From the NCBI GenBank assembly GCA_028565635.1, contig JAOXYB010043849.1, positions 1-12,591 on the forward strand: a stretch of DNA of 12,591 nucleotides, in the 5' to 3' direction. Both the position numbers and the translations under genes were made by a program. Under the pieces are notes generated by a model. It was given only the letters and a program-made list of their open reading frames with translations. It had not been told where the DNA came from and did no database searches. The DNA comes from Phoronis ovalis. Taxonomy: Eukaryota; Phoronida; Phoronidae. Position 1 is the stretch's first letter; every line of letters begins with the position of its first letter. This document shows, one piece after another, positions 1-8,502 of the stretch.

Positions 1-90
1 TTATATAGGGATTTAAACTCAATTTTTAACAAAAATGAATTTAAAAATACAACAAGGGTCTAAACTTAGACTAATCCAGCAGTGGCGTGA

Positions 91-98
91 TGACGTCA
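91..98. promoter_or_regulatory. Palindromic CRE/ATF site TGACGTCA
   Basis: The perfect 8-bp palindrome TGACGTCA is the full cAMP-response element bound by CREB/ATF-type bZIP dimers in animals. It lies about 150 bp upstream of a TATA box and contains the CpG that such sites usually need for binding. A single 8-mer proves nothing about function. It counts for slightly more here because CpG-containing 8-mers are rare in this CpG-poor window. Confidence 0.35.
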
Positions 99-246
99 AC
101 ACTTTTGTTCCACAGTTTGCTATATTTAACTTTATTCTAATTACAAACAATATACGTTTCCCAGATCAGAAATATCTAAGGATAATTCTCATGTCTACAT
201 CCGTTGGATATATCAGCCTTGCCTCAGGTACAACTGACCCATTTAT

Positions 247-255
247 TATATAAAG
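247..255 (+). promoter_or_regulatory. TATA-box-like sequence TATATAAAG
   Basis: TATATAAAG matches the metazoan TATA-box consensus (TATAWAAG-like) on the plus strand. A start site would be expected near 275-285, where the sequence has no strong initiator. In DNA this AT-rich, TATA-like strings occur often by chance, so support comes only from its position between the CRE at 91 and the ATG/splice-donor pair at 349-390. Confidence 0.2.
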
Positions 256-348
256 ACTGTTCACCAGATGGAACAATTCCAATGATGCAGTAAAAATGTA
301 ATCTGCTCTTTGACTAATTATTATGCCACATGTAAAAAGGGGCGAAAA

Positions 349-384
349 ATGCAGTCAAACGATGCCTATAGGATAATCTGGGAG
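349..384 (+). CDS. Speculative short first coding exon ending at a GTAAGT donor
   Basis: An ATG with A at -3 opens a 12-codon frame reading MQSNDAYRIIWE. It ends exactly on a codon boundary at GAG|GTAAGT, a near-perfect U1-type 5' splice site (intron would start at 385, phase 0). The same frame is open back to base 286, so this could instead be an internal exon, but no polypyrimidine tract plus AG is visible upstream. No 3' partner exon or protein family was recognised. GTAAGT occurs by chance several times in 12 kb, so this is a hint, not a gene call. Confidence 0.1.
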
Positions 385-390
385 GTAAGT

Positions 391-2252
391 AATACAATTA
401 CACCAAATACACGGATGTGATATGAAGTACTTTGAATTCTCCGTTCTGGGAATAATGAAAAATTACGTGCCTTAATAGTTGGTAAATAGATCGGGGCACG
501 CGTTAATTATTTTGTAGCGTCAACTATATCAGATTTCTAAAAATTTCACAATGGCATAACACCTAACGCAGCTACCTCTACTTTACTAAACTGAGCTAAA
601 TAAAGTGATTATGGAAAATCAGGTCTATAACATAAAAAAATTACCATGGAGCCAAACACCCTGCTGATTCTATAATCAGCCAACAACAAACCAAAACGAA
701 CAATTTAATTTTTTCTAATTTAATTTTTAAACAAAAGTGCACACCATGACTATTAGTATAAGAGGTACAGCAGTACACACACCTGGGATCAAAAGTAAAT
801 TGGAAAATTTGCTTCAGAAATCAGATGGGTGCCAGACTTTCGCATATACTTTTTATTTGTGAGGTATTCCCAAGAACTTTGTAACCTCCAATATCATTGC
901 CAGAAGCACTTCACTCTTTAATTTGCCTAGCAAATGTTTTTGTTTTAGCTCTGTGGTAAAATTAGATTTCTTTCTGTTGCATTACATTATAGCCTAGAAG
1001 TTTGCAAATGTGAATGGGATGTTTCCCCATATAAATTGTTTAGGTAAATCCATTATTACAGCATGAATCAGTATTTGTTAGGCTTTATTTACAGTGTACA
1101 CATTTTGAACTTTATTTCATGATAACCCTCACCACTTGTTTTTGTTGTTCTTGCTATTATGATTTTAACTTTTAAACCAAAAAGTCCAAGTGATCAAGTA
1201 CACTGTGACAGGATTATCACATATATTGGTTGAAACAGAATGAGAACTGAAGACAGACAACATAATTCAATTTTCCATCATTCAACCCCTAAAAAGTAAT
1301 ATACAGTATATGTCAGAAGAATGTTTTAAATAACTTAACTTTTAAATAAACAACACATAATGGCAGAATAATTCAATAGTTTTTGGATCAACTGCTCTAT
1401 TAGTGCTAAACTTAGTTTTGTTTCTCTAAATTCAGCATATTGCAGTAAATAAATCTGTCAAAGAATTTATTGCCTGTTTGAACTCAAAACTCTGAAAAAA
1501 ACCCAGACACAATGACAAATAAAAACATGTTAATGGCTTTTGCACAGCTCTGTAGCACTTTAATAGAATTATCTTGAAATTTGCCAAAAACAGGGTTCAA
1601 AAAATTTATTAAAAATAATTTTATTCACAAACAATCTCAACAAATGACAAACCAAATCAACTGTTTTTTCAACAAATAACCAGGTACTCCTTAAATTTGG
1701 TAAATTCAGTGTTCCACTACATTTAGCCTAACCAATGTGTCAGAACATTTAGCTACTTTAAATTAACAGTCACAACAATCACCTTGCTCAATTACCAATG
1801 TAAACAATACTTACATAGTTATTTCTCTCTCTACTTCACAATAAGTTTCACAGATAGTAATCCAAAGTGTATTTAAAATGGTATTGAATCTGCAAGGAAA
1901 GAATATTTTTGTCACTATAAATATACAAAGAGTAACTTATGAGTACCTTTAGCCATTTTTGCTAACAACAGCATGTTTATTATTTTCATAAGTACAAACC
2001 ACTATGCAGCTGTTAATTTCTGTTGAAAAAAAGCATATAGATTTTTAAAGAAAAATTAAAGAGTGAAATCTGCCACTTGCACAAACACCCCTTTTCAGAA
2101 AATACAAGAATAAAATCGAAACTTTAAGTTTTTATTTTTACTTTTATTCAGAGTTGGGTGAATTTTCAACCGTTTTCAGAACTTCATGCTCGGAATTCTG
2201 AAAATCACACCCTTCTTGTGGTGAGCAAACCTATATACCTCATTAATTATAG
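391..2252. other. AT-rich non-coding stretch, no gene seen
   Basis: No long ORF, RNA gene or transposon end was found. The sequence is AT-rich with very few CpGs. Sampled lines in the second half (1501-1560 and 1621-1680) show more A than T and more C than G on the plus strand. A 30-codon minus-strand frame near 826-915 was examined and matches chance length. AATAAA-type strings are present on both strands but cannot be assigned to any transcript end. Confidence 0.6.
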
Positions 2253-2471
2253 TCATCCCTCCCCTCCAGCATTCCCCCAGTGATCTGGCACTGTAAACTT
2301 ATCGTTCAAGAAAATGAAAATATGAATATGACCAGCTTTGCAAAAACATACAATTGCTTCTAAAATATTCACAATGCAGTTCACCGGCATAGGGGAGCTT
2401 AGTCCAGCACCATCTCTGCTTGACAAATTACTGGGGTAGATATGTAACCCTTCATTGTAACTACCTAACAT
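2253..2471 (-). other. GC-richer patch with a 72-codon minus-strand frame, unidentified
   Basis: This patch is visibly richer in G+C than its surroundings and stays open for 72 codons on the minus strand. The translation has no motif, signal peptide or family resemblance I recognise. Its abrupt compositional change suggests a dispersed-repeat insert (for example a SINE body), or alternatively a conserved non-coding block. I see no clear tRNA-type A and B boxes, no poly-A tail and no target-site duplication. The nature of the patch is unresolved. Confidence 0.2.
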
Positions 2472-2997
2472 TAAAAGCCACCTGGTTAAAATGATGTATC
2501 AGAAGTAAACAAACATTTACACCTGTTTATAGCAAATATGGCAAATTTAGAAAAATACAAATCATCCCAATATTCAAACATGTACAAACTCTCCTTGCCT
2601 GATTATCATAATTCTTAAAATTCATAACTTGCTTTTTATCAAAATTTAGATTGTACGGAATCCAGCACATTTTTTTACCATACATTTAATGCAACTCAGA
2701 ATTTTTCCCTTTCCAAACAAACTCCTATAAGAAACATCCTAACAAAAATGTTGGGAAAAAACAGCTGCAATATAGAATTATGAAGTTAATATTCCAACTG
2801 ACAGCTACATACTCCATTAAAGAAAATCAGATACTGACAAGCTCACATGGAGCTCTCACCAAATAGAAACCAAAGGAATATGGATTATAATAAATACAGA
2901 TTCATCCAAACCCTCTCAAAGACTAGAATTAATTCTCTGTAATCAGACCTTTTGAGACTTAAAGAATCCATTATCTGAATCATCCCTAACAAAAATG

Positions 2998-3021
2998 CAG
3001 CAGCAGCAGCAGCAGCAGCAG
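2998..3021 (+). repeat. (CAG)8 trinucleotide microsatellite
   Basis: Eight uninterrupted CAG units, flanked by G on the left and C on the right so that the repeat tract can be read as GCA/CAG/AGC over 2997-3022. No reading frame of useful length crosses it, so it is unlikely to encode polyglutamine. Uninterrupted repeats of this length are usually polymorphic between individuals. Confidence 0.95.
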
Positions 3022-3148
3022 CTTCGAATGTCACATAATGTTGAAACTTAATGTCTCATAGATGATGTTACTATTTGTACCTGAATTCTTGAAGATGAAG
3101 ATGACTCTATTCAACAAGGTATCCAATGCTGAGGATGGTACTATAAAC

Positions 3149-3198
3149 CTATACACATGGGACTGATCAGTAACACAGATCAGTGTATATATGTATAG
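3149..3198. other. Imperfect ~50-nt hairpin
   Basis: CTATACA (3149-3155) pairs with TGTATAG (3192-3198), and ACTGATC (3162-3168) pairs with GATCAGT (3178-3184). These give two 7-bp stems separated by a small internal loop, with a 9-nt terminal loop. It is shorter than a usual animal pre-miRNA and shows no known miRNA seed. It may be only a cruciform-capable sequence. Confidence 0.35.
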
Positions 3199-3371
3199 TG
3201 CAGATTTCTAACATCCACAGCATACCAAATTGCACTGAATTACACAAACACATGCTCACAATTCAAAACATCTTAACAGCTAGATATGTTTGCAATGGTC
3301 AACATATTTGATTCTCAATGTAGTATGGACATCGCAGTAATTATTATCTGCTGGTGTCAATGGGGGTGATT

Positions 3372-3374
3372 TTA
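3372..3374. repeat. Left target-site duplication TTA
   Basis: TTA abuts the first base of the left TIR and is matched by TTA at 3871-3873. The fourth base out differs in meaning on the two sides, so the duplication is three bases, not four. Confidence 0.75.
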
Positions 3375-3410
3375 GGGATCATCTCAAAAGTTATCACAAT
3401 GACCACAAAC
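3375..3410 (+). repeat. Left terminal inverted repeat of the MITE
   Basis: Thirty-six bases identical to the reverse complement of 3835-3870. Beyond this the two arms diverge by small indels but still share an ATAGTGTTT(T/C)GTATA block up to about 3425. Confidence 0.95.
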
Positions 3411-3472
3411 GTATAGTGTTTTGTATATAGGAATTATCCCCCCACCCCCTTGGTCAAACGTAGTGAGATTTG

Positions 3473-3487
3473 GACGTCACGCACGTG
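3473..3487. promoter_or_regulatory. GACGTC and CACGTG palindromes within the MITE
   Basis: GACGTC (3473-3478) followed four bases later by CACGTG (3482-3487) places an ATF/CREB-like core next to a class-B E-box inside the transposon. Whether any protein binds is unknown. If this family is multicopy, it would spread this pair of sites through the genome. Confidence 0.3.
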
Positions 3488-3535
3488 TAAAAACTGACAA
3501 CCAATTTCAAGAGCGAAATCAGGGCTGTCACATTT

Positions 3536-3733
3536 TTTCAAAAGAGGGGTGCGAGAGAAATAGGTTGTTGAAACGTCTCCGTGCTGCCAGAGAAAAATTG
3601 AGAAGCAAAAAAAGGCCATTTCCACTCCTATTGCACCAATACGCTAAGAGTAAAAAAAAAAAAAAAATTCTTTCTGTTTCAAAGGGGGTGGTGCGATGGG
3701 GGTGCGTTTACTATTTCAAAATGGGGGTGCGTT
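3536..3733 (+). repeat. Three internal TTTCAAA...GGGGTGCG repeats inside the MITE
   Basis: A motif of the form TTTCAAA, a few purines, then GGGGTG(GT)GCG occurs at about 3536-3553, 3677-3695 and 3714-3733, with an additional GGGGGTGCGTT at 3698-3708. All are in the same orientation. Repeats of this type inside a non-autonomous element can be transposase-binding sites, but they could also be the remains of a tandem expansion. A run of sixteen A (3652-3667) lies between the first and second copies. Confidence 0.7.
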
Positions 3734-3834
3734 AAAGGAATGATTTTAAATATCGTATTATACTAGGCACGATTTTTTCATTTCGCACTAAACCATAAAC
3801 ATAGGGAGATTTTAACCCCTATACGAAACACTAT

Positions 3835-3870
3835 GTTTGTGGTCATTGTGATAACTTTTGAGATGATCCC
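3835..3870 (-). repeat. Right terminal inverted repeat of the MITE
   Basis: Exact inverted copy of 3375-3410, followed directly by TTA, the right copy of the presumed target-site duplication. Confidence 0.95.
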
Positions 3871-3873
3871 TTA
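3871..3873. repeat. Right target-site duplication TTA
   Basis: TTA directly follows the last base of the right TIR and matches 3372-3374. Confidence 0.75.
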
Positions 3874-4646
3874 AGCAAATATTATAAACATCATTACACT
3901 GTAGTCCCCCTATCTTTCTTCTCTTAGCAATTTGTAACTGATGTGAACAAACTGGCAGCAAATCAGGTGATTTGTTTTAAACCAGTTATGAACAGTATTG
4001 TGGAAGTTTCCAGCATATGCCTTCTCTAGCATTTGAAATGATGTTATAACAAAGCCAATTTGAAAAGTTTGTTTAAAAAATCAATAGATACTTCACAAAT
4101 CATGAAAGTATAAAATAATCACTTTTTACTGATTACCAGAAAAAACATCCAGACAGTGAATGTAGACCAGCAATGCACTTTACAACTAAATCCCAGAAAG
4201 CAGCTCTCACTAATAATATTTCTGCATATCACAAATTAAAACTGACAAGTAAAATTGACATTACAGAATATTTTTAGTCTGCAAAATATCAGTTCCTATG
4301 TATTAAGTTTCAGTTAGCAATACTATCCAGTATGTTATTTACTATAAAATGAAATCATCAGTTTCAATTTTAATGCTTCTGAGCACATGGCACATTGCTT
4401 TATATTTATACCAGGGCTCAAGTACACCATTGACCCAGGGGTAGTTGCTCTTGTACTGGCTACGGAAATGCTAGAGTCTCAGAAAATCATACCATGTTTA
4501 TGTCTAGGTTATTTCAAAAAGTAGACGCATATATTCAACAAAATTATGAAAAACTAACTTATATTTCTGAAATTCCAAGGAAGGCAGACTTGCATGCCAC
4601 CCTTTTCAAAGATAAAAGCTGAAAACAGCAAACAAAAATTAACACC
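3874..4646. other. AT-rich, CpG-poor non-coding stretch
   Basis: No gene was found. Only about two CpGs occur between 3961 and 4560. A slightly GC-richer patch near 4410-4470 contains AGTACA and TGTACT as a short inverted pair, but it has no transposon ends or tRNA-like boxes that I can support. Confidence 0.55.
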
Positions 4647-4688
4647 AACATTTTGCATTATAATGATATAAAAACATGGACCCATATT
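4647..4688 (+). repeat. 42-bp direct repeat, copy 1
   Basis: Identical over 42 bases to 4787-4828, at an offset of exactly 140 bp. The sequences before, between and after the copies do not align, so this is not an ordinary tandem duplication of a 140-bp unit. Confidence 0.95.
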
Positions 4689-4786
4689 ATGTATCTGTCC
4701 AAAAATTAAAATTGAATTTTAACTAATGTATATAATTTATATTTATACAGTTAGCATGGCATTATATAATATACTTATAACAAAAA

Positions 4787-4828
4787 AACATTTTGCATTA
4801 TAATGATATAAAAACATGGACCCATATT
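4787..4828 (+). repeat. 42-bp direct repeat, copy 2
   Basis: Exact second copy of 4647-4688. The perfect identity in an otherwise AT-rich, drifting region indicates a recent duplication event. The 98 bp between copies (4689-4786) is very AT-rich and has no recognisable element ends. Confidence 0.95.
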
Positions 4829-6366
4829 TACACATTGAAGGACATAGCATCCCATATTTGTGGGTATGTCCCCAGATGGCAATATATAGAGATAACTCCT
4901 TTGGGATCATTGCAAAAATTTATTTACAACATTTAAAATATGGTATATAATGTTTCTCCATTTTCCATAATGTACATGCTTATGTTTTTGACCAACTGTC
5001 TTTTGTTTCAATGTTCATATGTAAAGTGTCGGTTCTGTGGTTAGGTTGCAGAGGCACGCCATCATATAGCTCTCAAGCCTTCAAGAAGATGGCAAGTCAG
5101 GAAAAGAATTAACCTTGCATTGTATTGGCATGAACAGTGCAATGGACTGGTGAGACCACAATCAAGAAAGACTTGCAATGGACACAATAGCAACACAAGT
5201 AGATATTCTGATTATTTTTTCAATTTGGGTGGTAAGCAATCATGGATTTTTTATTTTATCTTGTAAAATAAAAGAGACACACAGAAACAGCTGCATCTAT
5301 TTTAATATGTATCTGCCTTTGGGTTTAAATGATAAAAAGACATTTTAATGTCTAAAACTATTAAGAAAACAGCTGAGCAATGTTAAATGCCACTTTATAA
5401 AGACCCACCAAGAACAGTGAAGTTTACAAATTAAAAATGTAAAAGAGCAAATATAAGGTAGCGAATTTAGAACTGAACATTTACTATGGTGCCAAAAGGC
5501 ATTGCAAATATTATAATCAGTACTAATTGTTTGCAGTTATCAGTAACAGATATACAAATTGTGGGAACATCCTAAATTAAATAATTCCCAACAGTACTGT
5601 AAGTCAACTAGAAAAACATAAAAAGAGCAATAATAATGATAGCAAGCATTTATGTATAATTCAATCCCTTGATCATGTGTCTAACTATACAACAATTACC
5701 CTGCATCTAGAATACAACTGTACAGTTACTATAAAATCAAATGAATTAGGTTGATAGGAATGAAATATTATGGTTCCCCTTACTGTAGCTAATATAGATT
5801 CTTCATGACATGGTTTTAGCTAGCTACTTTTCAACAAACAATGAAAAGCCACAAGATCACTTTCCAGGTGTACATACAGACTGAGGATGTAGGATGATTT
5901 TAGTCTACTGAAAGATTAAGGCTATACACATCTGACCTAATCAATGCTTCAAGTGTATGACTGAACATAACCCAACATACTAAATGTGCATTGTGTAAAT
6001 AAGTACCCACCATAGGAATGATATGAATAGTCCCAATTTTTTTATTACAATGAATCAGTTAATATCTTTTTCAGAGAGAATATTAAAGCTCATTCAAATA
6101 CCAACAGAGACACTGTACTTAAAAATGAGATAACCGTAAACAACTTTTATCCAAAATGCACTAGGTGTCATAGCTTTAACAAAATTAATGCTTACTGACT
6201 GACCAGTGTCCTTACTCCCAGAGTGTCATACATCCATCAGCATTATCATATTAAGTACTATAGCAAAGACCACAGCAATCATATGGAACAAAAAAAACAG
6301 ATAACACTGAGAAAAATACTAAACAATTCCGTGCTACTTAGTGCACTGTACTACCCCCCTCAAGCT
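4829..6366. other. AT-rich non-coding stretch, no gene seen
   Basis: No ORF above chance length and no element ends were found. The patch around 5020-5180 is somewhat richer in G+C, with imperfectly inverted TTGCATTG and CAGTGCAATG strings, but it does not form a convincing hairpin. The one line counted near the right end (5701-5760) has more A than T but no C excess over G. Confidence 0.55.
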
Positions 6367-6471
6367 AATCTATAGAATGTAGTGCTCTATTGCATGCTGT
6401 TGTAAACAATAAAGGCTACATGAATATTTTAAGAAGCTCTATTCAAGTTAAATTCCGCTATTCTATAGATT
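6367..6471. repeat. 12-bp inverted repeat pair around an 81-bp spacer
   Basis: AATCTATAGAAT (6367-6378) is perfectly inverted at 6460-6471. Neither outward nor inward sequence extends the match, and no clear target duplication flanks it. A very small MITE is conceivable, but in DNA this AT-rich a 12-bp inverted match at this distance can arise by chance. Confidence 0.4.
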
Positions 6472-7181
6472 TGTATTTGGGCGTAGAACTAGAAAAAATA
6501 AGTTTCCTATCCTTGAAATACTAGCAATATAATAATTTATGAGTATGAAGAATTATTTTTAAATATTTAGTTGAAAAATAATGAGGTTGATATATTTACA
6601 TAAAATAATTAATTGTTACCAAATTTACGTCTGACACTTTACGGAAAATTTTAATCCATTAATATGAATATTACAAGAAGTCCTGGATCGACCTCATTCA
6701 TAAATTAACCAGTTATTACTACTGGGTATTCTTGCAATGTATCATTTAAAAACATAACATTTGAGAGAGATATTTTGAAGACAAAGCAACACAATTACAT
6801 GTGGATGCACCTTCAAATCATCTGAGAAAACCTGACACAGATATAAATGTTTGATAACTTTAGTTAGGAACATCTATGAGACATTTATGAAATTTTAACA
6901 AGTACCTGTACATATTAAAATTAATTAAGCAATAGCATTAAGCACTGTCATGGCTATAATAGTTGAATAATAAATGATTCTATTAATATAACTGCAAAGC
7001 TCTGTGACACCTTTAATGCAGTTGAATAATTACAAAACTGCAAAACTTAGAAAGAAAAAAAGGAAACCCGACTGTTGCCATTAATTTCATTAGTGTTGCA
7101 AGAAAGTTAAAATTGAAGTCATGTAATGAAGTTTGGACTTTTTGCTACCATGTTAGTTGCAGGCTACAAAACAAGATGTCT
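6472..7181. other. AT-rich non-coding stretch
   Basis: Nothing beyond AT-rich, low-complexity-like sequence was seen. There is no ORF, RNA gene or element end that I can support. Confidence 0.55.
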
Positions 7182-7493
7182 TCAATAAGTCAAAAGAGTA
7201 CAATAGGAAAAGGAGGAGTTTTTATCACTAAAGCGTTGAAAACGTAATAAAAAATTCGCTCTTTCAACCAATGATGTTATGCGGTGAACAAATCGCCTAC
7301 TGTAAGCAAGTACATAGAACCATCTAGCGACCATACGGTCCAAACTATAAATGTCATAGTACCTTGTTAATAATGGTGACATCTCAGGGGTATTGCTGGT
7401 ATGAAATATAGAAATTGGAGGCTTCCAAAGCACCAGGAGTTGCTTGTTTAAAGCATGAACTATAGAACAATTAGTGATCAACATGGCCCACAT
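7182..7493 (-). CDS. Unidentified 103-codon ORF, doubtful
   Basis: The frame starts at an ATG in good Kozak-like context (CACC before the ATG) and runs 103 codons to a TGA on the minus strand. The predicted protein is basic towards its C-terminal half and contains scattered Trp residues, but it has no signal peptide, clear membrane helix, zinc-finger spacing or other motif I recognise. With about two-thirds A+T, a rough calculation gives on the order of one such frame by chance in a window of this size. No splice signals, neighbours or codon-usage contrast back it up. It is recorded as a possible lone small ORF or transposon relic, not as a gene. Confidence 0.12.
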   Translation of the reverse strand: MWAMLITNCSIVHALNKQLLVLWKPPISIFHTSNTPEMSPLLTRYYDIYSLDRMVARWFYVLAYSRRFVHRITSLVERANFLLRFQRFSDKNSSFSYCTLLTY

Positions 7494-8464
7494 GGTGAAT
7501 TACTGTTGTTAGTGCTCAGTTACTCAAACACTAATTGTATATTTTGTTGGAAGTCACAGCAGATTATTTCATGACATGAATTATAAATTACCCACCTCAC
7601 AACTGGCAACACTCGAACGTATTCCAGTGAGTATAAAGCTTACTATATATTTAATATCTTCAGATGACAAGATATCGCATTTAAGATGTCTGCATTTCTA
7701 CTTGAGATCAATTCTAATTTAATACAAAAGAAAAATATGTAAATAACCAGTGTATTTAGGTCCATCTGTTAGTTACAGAAATGGATATTTTTTAAAAACT
7801 TTTAGATATAATTATAGGTTAATCACTTCAGATAAATGTAATAGTAGACTGGGGTCAGTCAGACTGAATAAAGTTTGTGTTATCTTTGAACATTCTCTTC
7901 AAACTGACACATTTCTATTCAAATTGCTTAAAGCAATAATAAATTAATTTTTATTTTCACCTCTGTAACATATATTTATTCATATTTAAATAGTAGCGTT
8001 GATGCTTTATTAAAGAGGAGGTCCAAAACTCAAATTATATATATTTCTATTAGCATTATAAAATGAATAATTTATAGATAGCACTGTTATGAAGGAATAT
8101 ATTAGAATAAATTGTCATCGAGTAATGTATTTCATCCTCATATAATTAGTCCTTCTTTAGCCTGCAGAAGGCCAATGCATTGGCTACAGAGTTTTTAATT
8201 TATAAATAACATTTTTTTCCTAATTTTTTTTAGAAAACAATTTTATTGTTGCTTTGTGATAACAGAGAAGTAGTTTAACTTCTATTTTTAAAATAAAACT
8301 GCTTTTGAGAAATTTGTTTATTTCAAGGTACACTATACAAAATAAACCTCTTAAAGCCTCATTGTTCATATAATTTGTCTCAACATTTGTATAAATATAA
8401 TTCTGTAAACTGTTCAAATTATATCAAGCAATTTAATCGCCTTTCCTTTAATAACAGATGACAG
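7494..8464. other. AT-rich non-coding stretch
   Basis: No gene was found. Two 65-codon frames (7750-7947 plus, 8220-8417 minus) are of chance length and rich in codons typical of AT-rich DNA. A sampled line near 8281 shows no A-over-T excess, unlike the 1.5-5.7 kb part of the window. Confidence 0.55.
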
Positions 8465-8502
8465 ATGATATTTTTATGAACTTTTATGTTCATAAAGATC
8501 AT
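8465..8502. other. Compact hairpin with two perfect stems
   Basis: TTTATGAAC (8473-8481) and GTTCATAAA (8488-8496) form a perfect 9-bp stem over a 6-nt loop. Outside it, ATGAT (8465-8469) pairs with ATCAT (8498-8502) across a 3-versus-1 nucleotide bulge. No run of U follows that would suggest a bacterial-type terminator. It is too short for a normal miRNA precursor. It may form a cruciform or an RNA stem if transcribed. Confidence 0.5.

Larger units (their letters stand above)
1..348. other. AT-rich flank with possible promoter elements
   Basis: No gene is recognised here. A 72-codon plus-strand frame (35-253) starts with an A at -3, but it matches no family I know and its length is expected by chance at this base composition. 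The stretch contains a palindromic CRE and a TATA box, listed separately. Several short upstream ATGs (282, 285, 296, 323) close quickly, which argues against an efficient leader for the ATG at 349. Confidence 0.5.
3375..3870. mobile_element. 496-bp MITE with 36-bp perfect TIRs and TTA duplication (PIF/Harbinger-like)
   Basis: Both ends begin with GGGATCATCTCAAAAGTTAT and are perfectly inverted over 36 bp (3375-3410 against 3835-3870). Weaker similarity continues to about 60 bp on each side. TTA lies immediately outside both ends (3372-3374 and 3871-3873), as expected of a target-site duplication. A 3-bp TWA duplication with G-rich TIRs is typical of PIF/Harbinger elements, so this superfamily is the best guess, though TIR sequence alone cannot prove it. 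The interior has no transposase: the 104-codon plus-strand frame inside it (3421-3735) has no DDE or helix-turn-helix features. The element is therefore non-autonomous. It keeps about 17 CpGs, whereas the next ~600 bp to the right have about two, and its perfect TIRs also suggest fairly recent insertion. Confidence 0.9.

Noticed and set aside
35-253. 72-codon plus-strand frame
   Set aside because: Length is within chance for this base composition, no motif is recognisable, and no splice or expression signal supports it.
826-915. Minus-strand 30-codon frame that reads plausibly as protein
   Set aside because: It is bounded by stops on both sides, lacks a splice acceptor with a pyrimidine tract, and its length is expected by chance.
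3421-3735. 104-codon plus-strand frame inside the MITE
   Set aside because: It lies wholly within a 0.5-kb non-autonomous element, crosses the A16 run as poly-Lys and has no transposase motif; the overlapping minus-strand frame at 3434-3625 is likewise meaningless.
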